Shown in pieces: positions 18,314 through 29,352 of a stretch of DNA of 47,920 nucleotides. Source of the stretch: Candidatus Parvarchaeota archaeon (lineage in GTDB: Archaea > Nanobdellota > Nanobdellia > Parvarchaeales > Parvarchaeaceae); the NCBI GenBank assembly GCA_023269965.1, contig JAGDXU010000017.1, positions 1-47,920 of the forward strand, in the 5' to 3' direction. A program made the position numbers and the translations under genes. The notes under the pieces were generated by a model. It worked only from the letters and a program-made list of their open reading frames with translations. It was not told the origin of the DNA and did no database searches. The first letter of the stretch is position 1. Every line of letters begins with the position of its first letter.

Positions 18314-19468
18314 TCAGTCCTTTATCTTTTTTCTAAAGAAAAGAAGATACATCAATCCACTTGTTATCTGTAGTATCCCACCGATTATAAGAGGAGAGAG
18401 GATATCTATGTCCATCAGGTACCCCGACAAACCAGTGCTAAGTGCCGACGCTCTTGTGACAGAGCCGGCTACCCCACTTGCCGTGCCCATATCTGAGTTG
18501 TCTACATTGTTCACTATTATCACGCTTCTCGTTGGGGCGCCAAAGCCATTTACAAAAGATCTTATAGAATAAAGTAGAACAAAAACCCACAAGAATGGAG
18601 AGAAGGCAGAGACTAGGAGAAGGATACCACTGAGGCTTCTTGTAACGCTTGCGGTGTTTATCGTCCCTATCTTCCTAGCTAGCCTGTTGCTGTAGATTGC
18701 CCCAAATGCCGCCCAGATGTTTATTATGATAAATGCAACGCTTATTGAAGAAGGTGAGAGGTTATAGCGTATCAGAAGCCAGAGCGGAAGCAGGGGCATG
18801 AATATCCCACTAGCAAACCCATTCACTGTATTTATTGTCAGAATTTTCCATAGAAATTTGAAGGTATTGGCGCTGAATACCGCGGCCTTCTTAGGCTGGT
18901 GTCTGTTCTCCTTTATGAGTGGGAGAGGGATAATTGATATTAGCATTATTATCATTCCAACCCTCAGAAGAGGAACGTAGATATTTAAAGAGATATTGCT
19001 TAAAAGCAGCAATGCTGGCCCGAAAACACTTGCTAAGCCTGCTGCCATCGTTATGTAGCCTAATATTCGTATGCGATTCTCCTTTTTGTAGATATTTGCG
19101 ATTAAAGCAGTCTGCCCAGGGCTAAAAGCACCTCTTAAGCTGCCGTTGCTGATGTTGTATCCACCTATAAGGCCAGCAATTATTATCAGTAGAATACTGT
19201 TTGATACAGACAAAAGAAAAAGGGAGAGGATCATCAGTGAATCTGTTATTATCAGTGTTTTGACGTATCCAAACCTGTCCCCCACATTTCCAAGAACTAT
19301 CGGTAAAAATATCGCAGACAGTATAAAAGGCACATATATTAGGCCTATCTCAGTCGCAGAATAACCCAAACTCTTGAGGTATAGAGGTATTACTAAGAAA
19401 ATAAATGACATTGCGAAGCTTCTCAATATCCTAGAAGTGAGCAATAACCTTAACGGATCCCTATCCAT
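18314..19468 (-). CDS. MFS transporter
   Basis: 12-TM-like hydrophobic pattern; GNVGDRFGYVKTLIITDSLM MFS loop 2-3 motif. Confidence 0.88.
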   Translation of the reverse strand: MDRDPLRLLLTSRILRSFAMSFIFLVIPLYLKSLGYSATEIGLIYVPFILSAIFLPIVLGNVGDRFGYVKTLIITDSLMILSLFLLSVSNSILLIIIAGLIGGYNISNGSLRGAFSPGQTALIANIYKKENRIRILGYITMAAGLASVFGPALLLLSNISLNIYVPLLRVGMIIMLISIIPLPLIKENRHQPKKAAVFSANTFKFLWKILTINTVNGFASGIFMPLLPLWLLIRYNLSPSSISVAFIIINIWAAFGAIYSNRLARKIGTINTASVTRSLSGILLLVSAFSPFLWVFVLLYSIRSFVNGFGAPTRSVIIVNNVDNSDMGTASGVAGSVTRASALSTGLSGYLMDIDILSPLIIGGILQITSGLMYLLFFRKKIKD

Positions 19469-19501
19469 TCTAATGTTTCTACTGTTTCAATTAAATATCT
19501 A

Positions 19502-19573
19502 TGGACCGGCCGAGATTTGAACTCGGAGCCTCCTCCGTGCAAGGGAGGCGTCATGCCATTAGACCACCGGCCC
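19502..19573 (-). tRNA. tRNA-Ala(TGC)
   Basis: GGGCCGG/CCGGTCC-A acceptor, CCTCC-CTTGCAC-GGAGG anticodon arm, CCGAG-TTCAAAT-CTCGG T-arm; no CCA encoded. Confidence 0.9.
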
Positions 19574-19641
19574 GATATCAACTACTATATTCTCACGATT
19601 ATAAAAGTATATAATTAGCAGAAGCGAATAATACATTTGGT

Positions 19642-21033
19642 ATGAAGACAATAGACAATGCATTCACTTTTGATGATGTTCTTTTAGTCCCTAAAATCTC
19701 AAGGGTGCTTTCGAGGTGGGATGTTTCAACAGACACAAACATAACTGAAAAGATAAGGCTTCATATCCCTATAATAAGTTCGAATATGGATACTGTCACT
19801 GAGTCAGTCATGGCAATCACTATGGCTAAGCTGGGTGGTGTTGGTGTCATTCACAGATTTAACTCAATAGAATCTGAAGCTGATGAGATTAGAAAGGTCA
19901 AAAGAGAGCTTAGCTTTGTGATATCTGAGCCGTATACTATAAGCCAAGATGCGACTTTGTCAGATCTGCTGAGGCTTTCTGCAGAGAGGGGCGTCAGTGG
20001 TTTCCCGGTAGTTGAAGGCAAAAAGCTAATAGGAATAATAAGTAAAAGAGACTACGAATTTGAAAAAGACTTGAACAAGAAAGTGAAAGACATGATGACA
20101 AAGGATGTGATATCCTCCAAAAGCGGTATAAACTTGGAAGACGCAGAGAAGATATTAGCGAAGAACAAGATAGAGAAATTACCCATAGTGGATAAAAATA
20201 ACCTCTTGATAGGCATGGTAACCTCCAAGGACATAAAATTGAATAGAGAATACAAATTTGCTTCTAAGGATAAAAAAGGAAGGTTGATAGTAGGAGGATC
20301 AGTTGGCATAAGTGGGGATTACATGCAGAGAGCGAAGGCATTAGTCGAAGCAGAAGTAGATTTTTTGGTTGTTGACGTTGCAAATGGGTATCTAGAGAGG
20401 ACTGCAGATGTCACCAAGGAGTTGAAGAGCAGATTCGCTATAGACATAATAACCGGAAATATAGCAACAAAGGAAGGGGCGTTAAATCTAAAGAAGGCTG
20501 GGGCAGATGCAGTAAAGGTAGGTATAGGCCCCGGGAATGCATGTTTGACTAGGACTGTAGCAGGCGTAGGTTATCCACAGCTAAGCGCAATAATCGATGT
20601 AGCTGGGAGCAAGACCAGATTGATAGCAGATGGAGGCATAAGAAAATCAGCAGATTTGTCCAAAGCTTTGGCAGCTGGGGCAGATGCAGTAATGCTGGGG
20701 AGCATGTTAGCCGGGACTGACGAAACGCCTGGCATGATAGTGACAAAGAATGGTGAAAACTTCAAATTCTATCGGGGGATGGCCTCCATAAATGCTTTCT
20801 ATGACAAAGGTGAAAAGACAGGTGTGAGCCCAGAGATAGGAGAATACACGCCAGAAGGAACTGAGACACTTGTACCTTACAAGGGGACTGTGGTAAAGAT
20901 AATAAACAACTTAATCGGCGGCTTAAGATCCGCTATGACTTATCTGGATTCAAAGAATCTTGATGAGTTCAGGAAAAATGCTTCTTTTGTAAAGTTGACT
21001 GAAGCCGGCAAGATTGAAAGCAAATATTCGTAA
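19642..21033 (+). CDS. guaB: Inosine-5'-monophosphate dehydrogenase
   Basis: [20 protein letters not shown], two CBS domains, [50 protein letters not shown]. Confidence 0.95.
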   Translation: MKTIDNAFTFDDVLLVPKISRVLSRWDVSTDTNITEKIRLHIPIISSNMDTVTESVMAITMAKLGGVGVIHRFNSIESEADEIRKVKRELSFVISEPYTISQDATLSDLLRLSAERGVSGFPVVEGKKLIGIISKRDYEFEKDLNKKVKDMMTKDVISSKSGINLEDAEKILAKNKIEKLPIVDKNNLLIGMVTSKDIKLNREYKFASKDKKGRLIVGGSVGISGDYMQRAKALVEAEVDFLVVDVANGYLERTADVTKELKSRFAIDIITGNIATKEGALNLKKAGADAVKVGIGPGNACLTRTVAGVGYPQLSAIIDVAGSKTRLIADGGIRKSADLSKALAAGADAVMLGSMLAGTDETPGMIVTKNGENFKFYRGMASINAFYDKGEKTGVSPEIGEYTPEGTETLVPYKGTVVKIINNLIGGLRSAMTYLDSKNLDEFRKNASFVKLTEAGKIESKYS

Positions 21034-21040
21034 TTAGACC

Positions 21041-22960
21041 TCATCTTTTAGCCTTAACTTTTCCCTGTGTTTCCTTTAGCTTGAATGGTTTGAATTCGTT
21101 TCCATTTCCAGTGTAAAACTTCGAAAAGAACTCCACATATATCAGCCTGGCTCCTTGAATCCCTGCCTCGAACATTGCTATTATTATGTTGAATATCTGG
21201 CCGAATATCAGGATGATCAAACCGATAGCTATAAGCCAGACTGGGCCTCTCAGAGCGTATGATGTGGATAAGTTTATGACTTCGGCGAGTATCACAGACG
21301 CAAGCAATATACCAACAAGCCTTGTATAGGATAGTATATGACTTATCACTGATGGCACTTCCAATATAGAACTTACCCCCTCTGATGAAAAGGTAAGCAC
21401 GGATCCTGCAATCAACAGGACATAAGCCGCTAAAGCGCTTGGATTTGTAAGACCTACGCTTTCCTTCTGTAGTACGTTTAGACCGAGTATAACTATACTC
21501 CATGACAGCAGAAGCCACCCAATTCTCCCCATCGCCTTCTTTTTATTCTTTATCAACAGATTGTCTACAGCTCCGAGCACAAATCCAAATGAAACCATGA
21601 AAACACCTATCCAACCAGATATCAGCAGCAGAGTTCTTACGTTCTTTATAAGGTAAAATATATAGAACGGCAGGACATGGTAACCAAAGAACTCATTGAA
21701 AACAAAGCCGAAAATTATACCTATCACTGATCCAGGCAGTATGCCCTTAGCTATTATGAGAAGCCCGTTGTTGCTAACAATAGTGTGCATGAAATTTTTA
21801 AGCCATTTTGGAAGAAGATCGTGCTTTACTTTGTGTGTAAGCCTCCACGTAAGATACAAAGACAGCAGTAGCGCGAATAGTCCGTAACCCATATCTCCTA
21901 TCATAAGTCCAAAGAATATCGGGAATGCTATCCCAAAGAAGATTGTGGGGTCCACTTCGCTGCTTTTTGGGAAGGAGTAGAATTTCACGAAGGCTTCGTA
22001 TATTTTGAATTTTATTGGGTTTATCAGCTTTGTTGGAGGCTCTTCATTGGTTTTTATCACCTCAATCAGATAACTGCCCCCAAAAAGGTCTTTCAGTTCT
22101 GCATCAAGTCCTGCTAAATCATTGTTGTCTGTCCACCCTTCTACAACGCTTAAATGATCGCTTACGCCCAACCTGTATATGACCTCCATTTTCTCCTTCT
22201 CTCTTTCAAATGTCGCAATTAACCTGTCTATATCCTTTGTATAAAATTTGGAGATAGTGTGTAGTTTTTCATCGATTTTTCTAACTTTTTGTTTATCACG
22301 TAAGATCTGTCTCTTAATTGCTATCAAGTTCTCTTTTGTTTTCCCGTTTAGGCCTCTTATCTCCTCATAGCTGATCTTGGATTTCAAAAGAATTTTTGTG
22401 GTGGTTTCTCTCATATTTTTGTCAAAATTTATAATCGTAGAACTTCTGAGCCTTATCTGGTTGAAATCTAATTCCTCATCTTTGAAGGCTTTTTTTATCT
22501 CTTCTAGGTCTTTATTGTCTATTATAATAGAAGACAGGTGTTCTGTGTCCAAAAATCTTAGATCATAATTAAAGTCGCTGATCTTTGTTAATAAGGTGAG
22601 TTTTTTCTCATTCGATTCCAAATCATTAATTATAGAATCTTTTTCTCTGACTAGTTTTGACACTGTATACTTTATCTTCATTCTATCGAACCTCTTTTCG
22701 GCTTTTTTGAGGCTTATGGTTTCATTTTCAGTCATCATATGTTCTTTTGGAAGATTTGCTCTCAAGCTTTTAAGCTGTTCCAAATAATCATCTATCTTAT
22801 TATGCTCATCATCAGTGTAACTCTCTAATAACTCTCTCGCATTCTTATCCAGGTTTTCAACCTGCACAAAGGCTGTTTTTCCGAGCAATTCGACCAATTT
22901 ATCTATTCTACTTCTCTCACATATTATCCTGATCTTTTTCATCTTTGCAGGCGTAAACAT
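21041..22960 (-). CDS. atpI: A-type ATP synthase subunit I
   Basis: Long coiled-coil N-terminus; FFGIAFPIFFGLMIGDMGYGL; SHILSYTRLVGILLASVILAEVIN. Confidence 0.93.
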   Translation of the reverse strand: MFTPAKMKKIRIICERSRIDKLVELLGKTAFVQVENLDKNARELLESYTDDEHNKIDDYLEQLKSLRANLPKEHMMTENETISLKKAEKRFDRMKIKYTVSKLVREKDSIINDLESNEKKLTLLTKISDFNYDLRFLDTEHLSSIIIDNKDLEEIKKAFKDEELDFNQIRLRSSTIINFDKNMRETTTKILLKSKISYEEIRGLNGKTKENLIAIKRQILRDKQKVRKIDEKLHTISKFYTKDIDRLIATFEREKEKMEVIYRLGVSDHLSVVEGWTDNNDLAGLDAELKDLFGGSYLIEVIKTNEEPPTKLINPIKFKIYEAFVKFYSFPKSSEVDPTIFFGIAFPIFFGLMIGDMGYGLFALLLSLYLTWRLTHKVKHDLLPKWLKNFMHTIVSNNGLLIIAKGILPGSVIGIIFGFVFNEFFGYHVLPFYIFYLIKNVRTLLLISGWIGVFMVSFGFVLGAVDNLLIKNKKKAMGRIGWLLLSWSIVILGLNVLQKESVGLTNPSALAAYVLLIAGSVLTFSSEGVSSILEVPSVISHILSYTRLVGILLASVILAEVINLSTSYALRGPVWLIAIGLIILIFGQIFNIIIAMFEAGIQGARLIYVEFFSKFYTGNGNEFKPFKLKETQGKVKAKR

Positions 22961-22962
22961 AT

Positions 22963-23289
22963 TCAGATCTTGAACCTAGCCTTCAGAGCATCAACAAGAA
23001 ACTTTATTGTGGTCTCCCTCTTCGGGATGACAAGCTTTGAAGTCATCTCATTGCCCTCCGCTGCAGCCTTCTCTAAGATAGTCTTCCTCTTTAAAGAAAT
23101 TTTTTTAATCTCCTCCTCGAAGTCAGCATTTAGTTTTTCTCGCTCTTTGCTGATGCTCTTAGCTGCCTCCTCTTCAGCGTTCTTTATCCTCTCCTCTGCA
23201 GACGCTTTCGCTTTCTCTATCTCAGCCTTTGCTTTTTCTTCAGCTTCCTTTATCCTTTTTATCGTCAAAATATTATCTTGGTCTTCCAT
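22963..23289 (-). CDS. atpH: A-type ATP synthase subunit H
   Basis: Small A/E/K-rich coiled coil between D and I genes. Confidence 0.8.
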   Translation of the reverse strand: MEDQDNILTIKRIKEAEEKAKAEIEKAKASAEERIKNAEEEAAKSISKEREKLNADFEEEIKKISLKRKTILEKAAAEGNEMTSKLVIPKRETTIKFLVDALKARFKI

Positions 23290-23893
23290 CTTTCTCCAAT
23301 ATGTTCTTCTTTACGAACTTAAGCGAAACTATGTTTCCTCGCTCAATGTCGTCTAATGATTGCCTTAAGTAGCTCGCTGTCAAGATTAGATTGGGCAAGA
23401 CTGTGTATTCAATAGAATTAGTCCTCCTATTGAGTTTGAAAAGCTCCCTAAGCAAATCCCTTATCTCCTTTTCAATTAAGTACGTCTTTATTATTTCCCC
23501 CAATAACCTTGAATATGTTCTCTTCAGATCGTAAAGGCTTGAGTTCATTAAAATGTCATTGCCTCCCGCTGGGCTTTCCATTTTTACTGCAGGAGTGCTT
23601 ATCCCTGCTGTCTTCTCATCTAATATGTCGACTTTCAAATCAGGTGCTTCAGATGAGGCCATTTCTATTCCCACTTCACCAACCTCCTTTATCGCCGCAT
23701 TGAAAGCCATCTCAGCTGAATATACCACTTGGCTTAGATTGGATTTGGATCTGCCAAGCTCCTTAAGTTTCCTGAATATCCCTAAGACTAATATAGATCT
23801 TTTCATTTTGAGCAGTTCCAGGCCTCTCTCAGCCAACCTTATTTTAGCTTCTGTGTCTATCAACTCTTTCCTAGTTACCCTTACGTTTTCCAT
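23273..23893 (-). CDS. atpD: A-type ATP synthase subunit D
   Basis: [47 protein letters not shown]. Confidence 0.93.
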   Translation of the reverse strand: MENVRVTRKELIDTEAKIRLAERGLELLKMKRSILVLGIFRKLKELGRSKSNLSQVVYSAEMAFNAAIKEVGEVGIEMASSEAPDLKVDILDEKTAGISTPAVKMESPAGGNDILMNSSLYDLKRTYSRLLGEIIKTYLIEKEIRDLLRELFKLNRRTNSIEYTVLPNLILTASYLRQSLDDIERGNIVSLKFVKKNILEKDGRPR

Positions 23894-25260
23894 TTTCCGT
23901 ACTTCTTTATGTTATCTTCGCTTATTCTTTTCATGTCTTTCTTGTTAAGCATGCTTAGAAGCTCCCAGCCTATATCTAAAGTGCGCGTTATGTCCCTGTT
24001 CTCCCCGAAATCTTGATTTATAAATTTCCTCTCAAATTCATCAGCAAATTTCAAATACATCTTGTCGTCTTCACTCAGTGCTTCTTCTCCTATTATCTTC
24101 GCTAAGTTCCTCAAGTCTTTCCCTTGCGCGTAAGCAGCATAAAGCTGATTTGAGAGTTGCTTATGGTCTTCCCTTGTCTGGTTCTCGCCTACTCCATTGT
24201 CCATTAGCCTTGAAAGAGATAGAAGGACATCTATGTTCGGATAGATACCCTCTCTCGTGAGACCCCTATTTAGCACTATCTGCCCCTCTGTTATGTAGCC
24301 TGTAAGGTCCGGAATTGGGTGCGTTATGTCATCAAGTGGCATTGTAAGTATTGGGATCTGAGTTATGGACCCTTCTTTCCCTTTGACTCTGCCTGCCCTT
24401 TCAAATATGCTGGCAAAGTCAGTGTACATGTATCCTGGGTATCCTCTCCTGCCGGGTATCTCATCCCTTGCAGATGATACCTCTCTGAGTGCTTCTGCAT
24501 AATTTGTCATGTCTGCGAGTATGACAAGCACATCTGCGCCGTTTTGGAACGCAAGGAATTCTGCTGCGGTTAAAGCCATCCTTGGCAATGCAAGCCGCTC
24601 CAAAGATGATTCCGACGCGAGGTTTATGAACATTATAGTTCTATTCATTGCCTTGCTCTTCCCTACTTCGTTTATGAAGAAATTCGCATCCTCGCTGCTT
24701 ATTCCAATCCCTCCGAAGACAACGTAGAAATTCCCCTTATTTGATTTAGTGCTTGCCTGTTTTATTATCTGTGCGGCTATCTTAAGATGTGGCATCCCCG
24801 ACCCTGAAAATATCGGCAGCTTTTGGCCTTTTATCAGCGAGTTCATGCCGTCTATTGCGGATATACCTGTGCTTATGAACTCTGCTGGTTCTTCTCTGGC
24901 GTAAGGATTTATCGGGCTGCCATTTATGTCCAGCTTGTTGTCGCTGTAGATGGGAACTCCTCCATCTTTTGGCCTTCCGAGTCCATCAAATACTCTGCCG
25001 AGCATTTTCTCACTCACTTGGAGCTTTGCTGAGTCCCCGGTCAGCCTAATCTTTGTGTTGGAGATGTCTAATCCAGAAGTCTCAGTGAATGGCTCTATGA
25101 TTGTTATTTCCTTGCTTGTGTCCAAGACCTGGCCTTGCACTATGCTCCCATCCGGAAACGTTATCTCCACAAGTTCATTATACTGTGCCCCGTCCAAGTC
25201 TTCTACAAAAAGGAGAGACCCAGTGATTCTCCTAGTGGTCCTATAACTTATATCACTCAT
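23881..25260 (-). CDS. atpB: A-type ATP synthase subunit B
   Basis: [49 protein letters not shown]. Confidence 0.96.
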   Translation of the reverse strand: MSDISYRTTRRITGSLLFVEDLDGAQYNELVEITFPDGSIVQGQVLDTSKEITIIEPFTETSGLDISNTKIRLTGDSAKLQVSEKMLGRVFDGLGRPKDGGVPIYSDNKLDINGSPINPYAREEPAEFISTGISAIDGMNSLIKGQKLPIFSGSGMPHLKIAAQIIKQASTKSNKGNFYVVFGGIGISSEDANFFINEVGKSKAMNRTIMFINLASESSLERLALPRMALTAAEFLAFQNGADVLVILADMTNYAEALREVSSARDEIPGRRGYPGYMYTDFASIFERAGRVKGKEGSITQIPILTMPLDDITHPIPDLTGYITEGQIVLNRGLTREGIYPNIDVLLSLSRLMDNGVGENQTREDHKQLSNQLYAAYAQGKDLRNLAKIIGEEALSEDDKMYLKFADEFERKFINQDFGENRDITRTLDIGWELLSMLNKKDMKRISEDNIKKYGKWKT

Positions 25261-26996
25261 ATGTCCTCACCTACAGTGCTTATCGCTTTCATTGTCTCGA
25301 TGAAATATCTGTCAATTTCGCTCTCTTTTATGTACTTCATCTTCGCTATTCTTTCATCTGCCTCTTCACTCTTTATTTGGTTTATATGTGTACCTTTCGA
25401 TATTAGCCCTACCTCTTTGTTGTGAAGCTCAATAATAGTCTTTGATATCTTATACTGCTTGTTGAGTGAACAGTAGGTGTCCACTTCATCGAATGCATTC
25501 TGCTGGAGGAAGTCTTCCCTTATCATCTTCCCTGTTTTCACTATAAGTTTGTCTATCTCTGATAGTGCATCATACCCTACTAACTGCACAAGCTCGTTTA
25601 TCTCGGCTTCATTTTGTAGTATGCTTTTCATCTCCTCCCTTATCAAAATCCAATCCGCCGGCAGATTCTTCTTGTACCAATCATCCAACAAAGGTGTATA
25701 AAGTGAGTAACTGCTAAGCCAATTAATCGACGGGAAATGCCTAGAATTCGCGAGGTGTGCATCTAAAGACCAGAACACCCTTGTGGCTCTTAATGTGCTT
25801 TGTGAGACTGGTTCTGAGATATCCCCTCCAGGCGGGGATACGGCGCCTATTATGCTCAGCGAGCCTATTTTATTCCCTAAGGTTTTAACCACCCCTGCCC
25901 TCTCATAAAATTCGGCTATCCTTTTGCTTAGATAAGAGGGGTATCCTTCCTCCCCAGGCATCTCCTCCAGTCTTCCAGAGATCTCTCTCAAGGCTTCAGC
26001 CCATCTCGAAGTACTATCTGCTAGTAAAGCGACGCTATATCCCATATCTCTATAGTATTCTGCAATCGTGACTCCTGTGTAGATGCTTGCCTCCCGGGCT
26101 ATAACTGGCATATTGGAGGTATTTGCTATCAGTACAGTTCTCTCCATCAGTGATTTTCCAGTTCGAGGGTCCTTTAGCTCTGGAAAAGTGGTCAACACCT
26201 CACTCATCTCATTACCTCTTTCACCGCAGCCTACATACACAATTATATCCGCATCTGACCATTTTGCTATCTCATGTTCGACCACTGTTTTTCCCGTTCC
26301 AAATGCTCCAGGGATGGCAGCTGTCCCTCCTTTAGCCATCGGGAATAATGTGTCTATCACTCTCTGTCCGGTCACTAAGGGTGTATCTGGGGGTAGTTTT
26401 TGCAATGTTTTTCTAGCCTTTCTGACTGGCCATCTCTGTATCATCTTAATCTCAGAGTTGGATAAGCCTTCCTGTTGTATTATTGCGATCGTTTCCTCCA
26501 CTGAAAATTCTCCCTTCTTTATCTCCTTTATCTTACCATGGTACCCTGGCGGTACAAGTATTTTGTGATTTATTACGCTGCTCTCCTTCACATACCCTAT
26601 CTCATCTCCTTCGTTTACTATATCCCCATTTTTCTTTGTTGGTATGAAATTCCATTTCTTTTTTCGATCTAAGGATATGGCGGACGTTCCACTCTTTATG
26701 AAGATACCCTCTTTCTCGAAGATCTTGTCAAGTGGTCTCTGCACTCCGTCGAATATAGACCCTATAAGCCCAGGGCCTAACTCAGCAGCAAGAGGCTCCC
26801 TGGTGCTGGTTATCTTCTCACCTACCTTCACACCAGTCGTGTCTTCATAGGCCTGTACTATTATCTTTTCCTTGTCTAATTTTATTATCTCACCGATTAT
26901 CCCTCTTTCGCCTATCTTCACAAGGTCATTCATCCTGGCATCATCAACTCCCACGGCCTCAATCAATGGGCCGGAGATTCTATATATTTTTCCCAT
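25257..26996 (-). CDS. atpA: A-type ATP synthase catalytic subunit A
   Basis: [64 protein letters not shown]. Confidence 0.97.
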   Translation of the reverse strand: MGKIYRISGPLIEAVGVDDARMNDLVKIGERGIIGEIIKLDKEKIIVQAYEDTTGVKVGEKITSTREPLAAELGPGLIGSIFDGVQRPLDKIFEKEGIFIKSGTSAISLDRKKKWNFIPTKKNGDIVNEGDEIGYVKESSVINHKILVPPGYHGKIKEIKKGEFSVEETIAIIQQEGLSNSEIKMIQRWPVRKARKTLQKLPPDTPLVTGQRVIDTLFPMAKGGTAAIPGAFGTGKTVVEHEIAKWSDADIIVYVGCGERGNEMSEVLTTFPELKDPRTGKSLMERTVLIANTSNMPVIAREASIYTGVTIAEYYRDMGYSVALLADSTSRWAEALREISGRLEEMPGEEGYPSYLSKRIAEFYERAGVVKTLGNKIGSLSIIGAVSPPGGDISEPVSQSTLRATRVFWSLDAHLANSRHFPSINWLSSYSLYTPLLDDWYKKNLPADWILIREEMKSILQNEAEINELVQLVGYDALSEIDKLIVKTGKMIREDFLQQNAFDEVDTYCSLNKQYKISKTIIELHNKEVGLISKGTHINQIKSEEADERIAKMKYIKESEIDRYFIETMKAISTVGEDI

Positions 26997-27309
26997 AATC
27001 CAAGTTCTTTATGTCCACTCCCAGTATCCTCTTTGCCATCGAATAGATATCCTCCTCTTTTTCCTTTGAGGATATGAAGAGAACAAGGGGCGTTTCCATC
27101 CTGTCAACTTCTATTTTCTCATTTTCGCTAAGCTGATCTCTTATGTCAGAATGACATATTATTAGACTGTATTTCCCAGACCTTACCATTTCTCGCAGCT
27201 TTTCTGCTCCCTCTTTACCGACGTAATTGAATGTTTCTTCTACCCCCACTATTCTAAATCCCATTGAAAATCGCTCTGGTCCTATAACTCCTATCTCCTT
27301 ACCTAACAT
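26980..27309 (-). CDS. atpF: A-type ATP synthase subunit F
   Basis: KEIGVIGPERFSMGFRIVGVEE; position in operon. Confidence 0.9.
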   Translation of the reverse strand: MLGKEIGVIGPERFSMGFRIVGVEETFNYVGKEGAEKLREMVRSGKYSLIICHSDIRDQLSENEKIEVDRMETPLVLFISSKEKEEDIYSMAKRILGVDIKNLDYGKNI

Positions 27310-27370
27310 ATCCCTCGCGTGTACTGATCTACCCTACTATACATGTTCTGATGCTCCATATTTTTTAAGT

Positions 27371-28363
27371 CTAATTTTCTACATTGTACCATCCTTCAAT
27401 TATGGCTGTTTTTTCATCCTCTGCTCTTAAGATATACCACAGTAAATCGCCGATAGACATAGGGTTTGCTCTGAAAACCTGGTAGTATCTATTAAGTAGC
27501 TCCTCCCGCATCTTCATTTCAAATCTACCCACTAATCCGTCGTCTTTGTACAGTTCCAGCTCTTTCTTTAGTTCAAAACCAGAGTTTTCAGTGATCTTTT
27601 CCATGTCTTGATTCGAGAACCGTTCTATAATCTCCCTCTTTGTTAGGCTACCCCCATCTATTAAGTAATCGTCAAATTTTATCCCAGAATCCGTGCATTT
27701 TATTATATTCATCATGTTCCTTATGTCTATCAAAGACTTCAGAAAAGACCTTATCTGCCATTCGTTTCCGTTGTAGAATTTGAAGCTTGATAGGAGGCGG
27801 GAGTAGTAGCTACTTTCCAGTGCTTTTTTCACCGCATATACATTGCCTCTTTCGGCTGAGGGTAGATCGCGGAGTGCGCTCAGCCTTTCATGCCTGTAAA
27901 GCCCTTCATACAACGATTCCAAGCTGTCTTTTTTGAGCAATTCCAAGTATTCACTCCTTTGAATAAGCCCCAAATCAAAAGACGCAGGCATCCCTTTAAT
28001 TGTGATCAGTCTTGGCTCGACCAGCTCTATCTGCTTTTTAAGTATTTTTGCGGATATCAGCAATACCACATTATCGATGTCGAATTTACTGATATACTCC
28101 TTTACGAAGGGTTTTGCAGTTGGAGGTGTGAAAGAGAACGCAGTTAGCATCCTGTCTACAAAAGTGGAATTCACTACCACCTCCACTAGCTCAGGTGGCC
28201 TGTAAAGGATTGAATATCTCTCTAAATTTCTGGAGTAAGGTGGGCTTTTTAGTATTTCAAGTATCTTCTCTCTACTAGCCAAGTTACCGCTAGAAGCCAC
28301 ATCTATAAAATCCGGCGCCAATGCCCTTGTGTGCCCGAATGAAGCGATGTATGTGGAGTCCAT
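27371..28363 (-). CDS. atpC: A-type ATP synthase subunit C
   Basis: YLLWYILRAEDEKTAII-type C-terminus, IRNMMNIIKC; position in operon. Confidence 0.9.
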   Translation of the reverse strand: MDSTYIASFGHTRALAPDFIDVASSGNLASREKILEILKSPPYSRNLERYSILYRPPELVEVVVNSTFVDRMLTAFSFTPPTAKPFVKEYISKFDIDNVVLLISAKILKKQIELVEPRLITIKGMPASFDLGLIQRSEYLELLKKDSLESLYEGLYRHERLSALRDLPSAERGNVYAVKKALESSYYSRLLSSFKFYNGNEWQIRSFLKSLIDIRNMMNIIKCTDSGIKFDDYLIDGGSLTKREIIERFSNQDMEKITENSGFELKKELELYKDDGLVGRFEMKMREELLNRYYQVFRANPMSIGDLLWYILRAEDEKTAIIEGWYNVEN

Positions 28364-28366
28364 GCG

Positions 28367-28930
28367 CTATTTACCTTCTATGTGTTCAATCAGCTTCTTG
28401 GAGATTGTGTCCTTCAATGAGACAAGGATTGATTCAAGGGAGTAATCTATTACCCTTTTATTGTCAGCTGACACAGCAAAAATCCCCCCAGTCATTTTTT
28501 TATCAGAAGCTATTGCATTTATCTTCTTGCTTAGCAGAGGCATGTCTTCTCGATTCACGTATATTTTCGCATCTTTTCCTAATTTATCGATGCATTCTAA
28601 GGACAACACATCTAGGAGTTTTTTGTACGGGATCTGCTTTTTGAGTTCTCCAAGGCTGCTCTCGATTGATCTTAATGAAGCCTCCAGGATCTCATTTTCC
28701 CTCTTATTGACAATCTCCCTTGCGAGGCTTTTCCCCTCTAATCTTGCAGCTTCCAACGTATTTAGCCTCTCTTTCTCAAGTTTCTCAGTGTTTTCTTTTC
28801 TAAGTCTTTCAATCTCTTTGCTTGTTTTATCTCTTATAGCTTCTATCCTCTCCTCGGCCTCATTGTTTATCTGTTTTATCATTGATTTAGCATCTAAGCT
28901 TATTTTTTCAGACAATTCCTTTAGCCCCAT
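28367..28930 (-). CDS. atpE: A-type ATP synthase subunit E
   Basis: Coiled-coil with EILEASLRSIESSLGELKK; position in operon. Confidence 0.88.
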   Translation of the reverse strand: MGLKELSEKISLDAKSMIKQINNEAEERIEAIRDKTSKEIERLRKENTEKLEKERLNTLEAARLEGKSLAREIVNKRENEILEASLRSIESSLGELKKQIPYKKLLDVLSLECIDKLGKDAKIYVNREDMPLLSKKINAIASDKKMTGGIFAVSADNKRVIDYSLESILVSLKDTISKKLIEHIEGK

Positions 28931-28945
28931 AAGTTGTTTAGCAGC

Positions 28946-29194
28946 TCAGATTATTTGAAGCAGCAGTATCAGCCCAAGCACAAAGCCTATGATCCACAGC
29001 GTTTCGGGTATTACAAAGAAGAATAGCACCTGCCCGAATTTTTCCGGCTTCTCCGCTATTATCCCCATGCCAGCGGCACCTATACCTTGCTGCGCCAAGC
29101 CAGTACCTATAAGGCCCCCTGCCATGACGATGGCAGCTGCTATGGCAAGCAGTGCGGGATCAGTGATAGTCACCATAGCTATTAAATTACTCAC
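28946..29194 (-). CDS. atpK: A-type ATP synthase subunit K (c-ring proteolipid)
   Basis: Two-TM hairpin: GLIGTGLAQQGIGAAGMGIIAEKPEKFGQVLFFFVIPETLWIIGFVLGLI. Confidence 0.93.
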   Translation of the reverse strand: MSNLIAMVTITDPALLAIAAAIVMAGGLIGTGLAQQGIGAAGMGIIAEKPEKFGQVLFFFVIPETLWIIGFVLGLILLLQII

Positions 29195-29352
29195 TGGTGC
29201 CTTTTAAATCTTGTGAGCTTGAAGTTTCCAGGCGTCTATAAAAAGTGATGAACAATCTGCCACTTAAATCGAGAAAAGACTTAAAAGAATCATAGAGAGG
29301 TATCAGCTGTAGCTGAGTAACATTTTTATATAGAGAATTGCTATGATTTGAA

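Noticed and set aside
23509-23948. Overlapping + strand ORFs antisense to ATP synthase subunits (also at 24509, 26083, 28461)
   Set aside because: Shadow ORFs opposite well-recognised conserved genes; Ser/Ile/Leu-rich composition typical of antisense reading.
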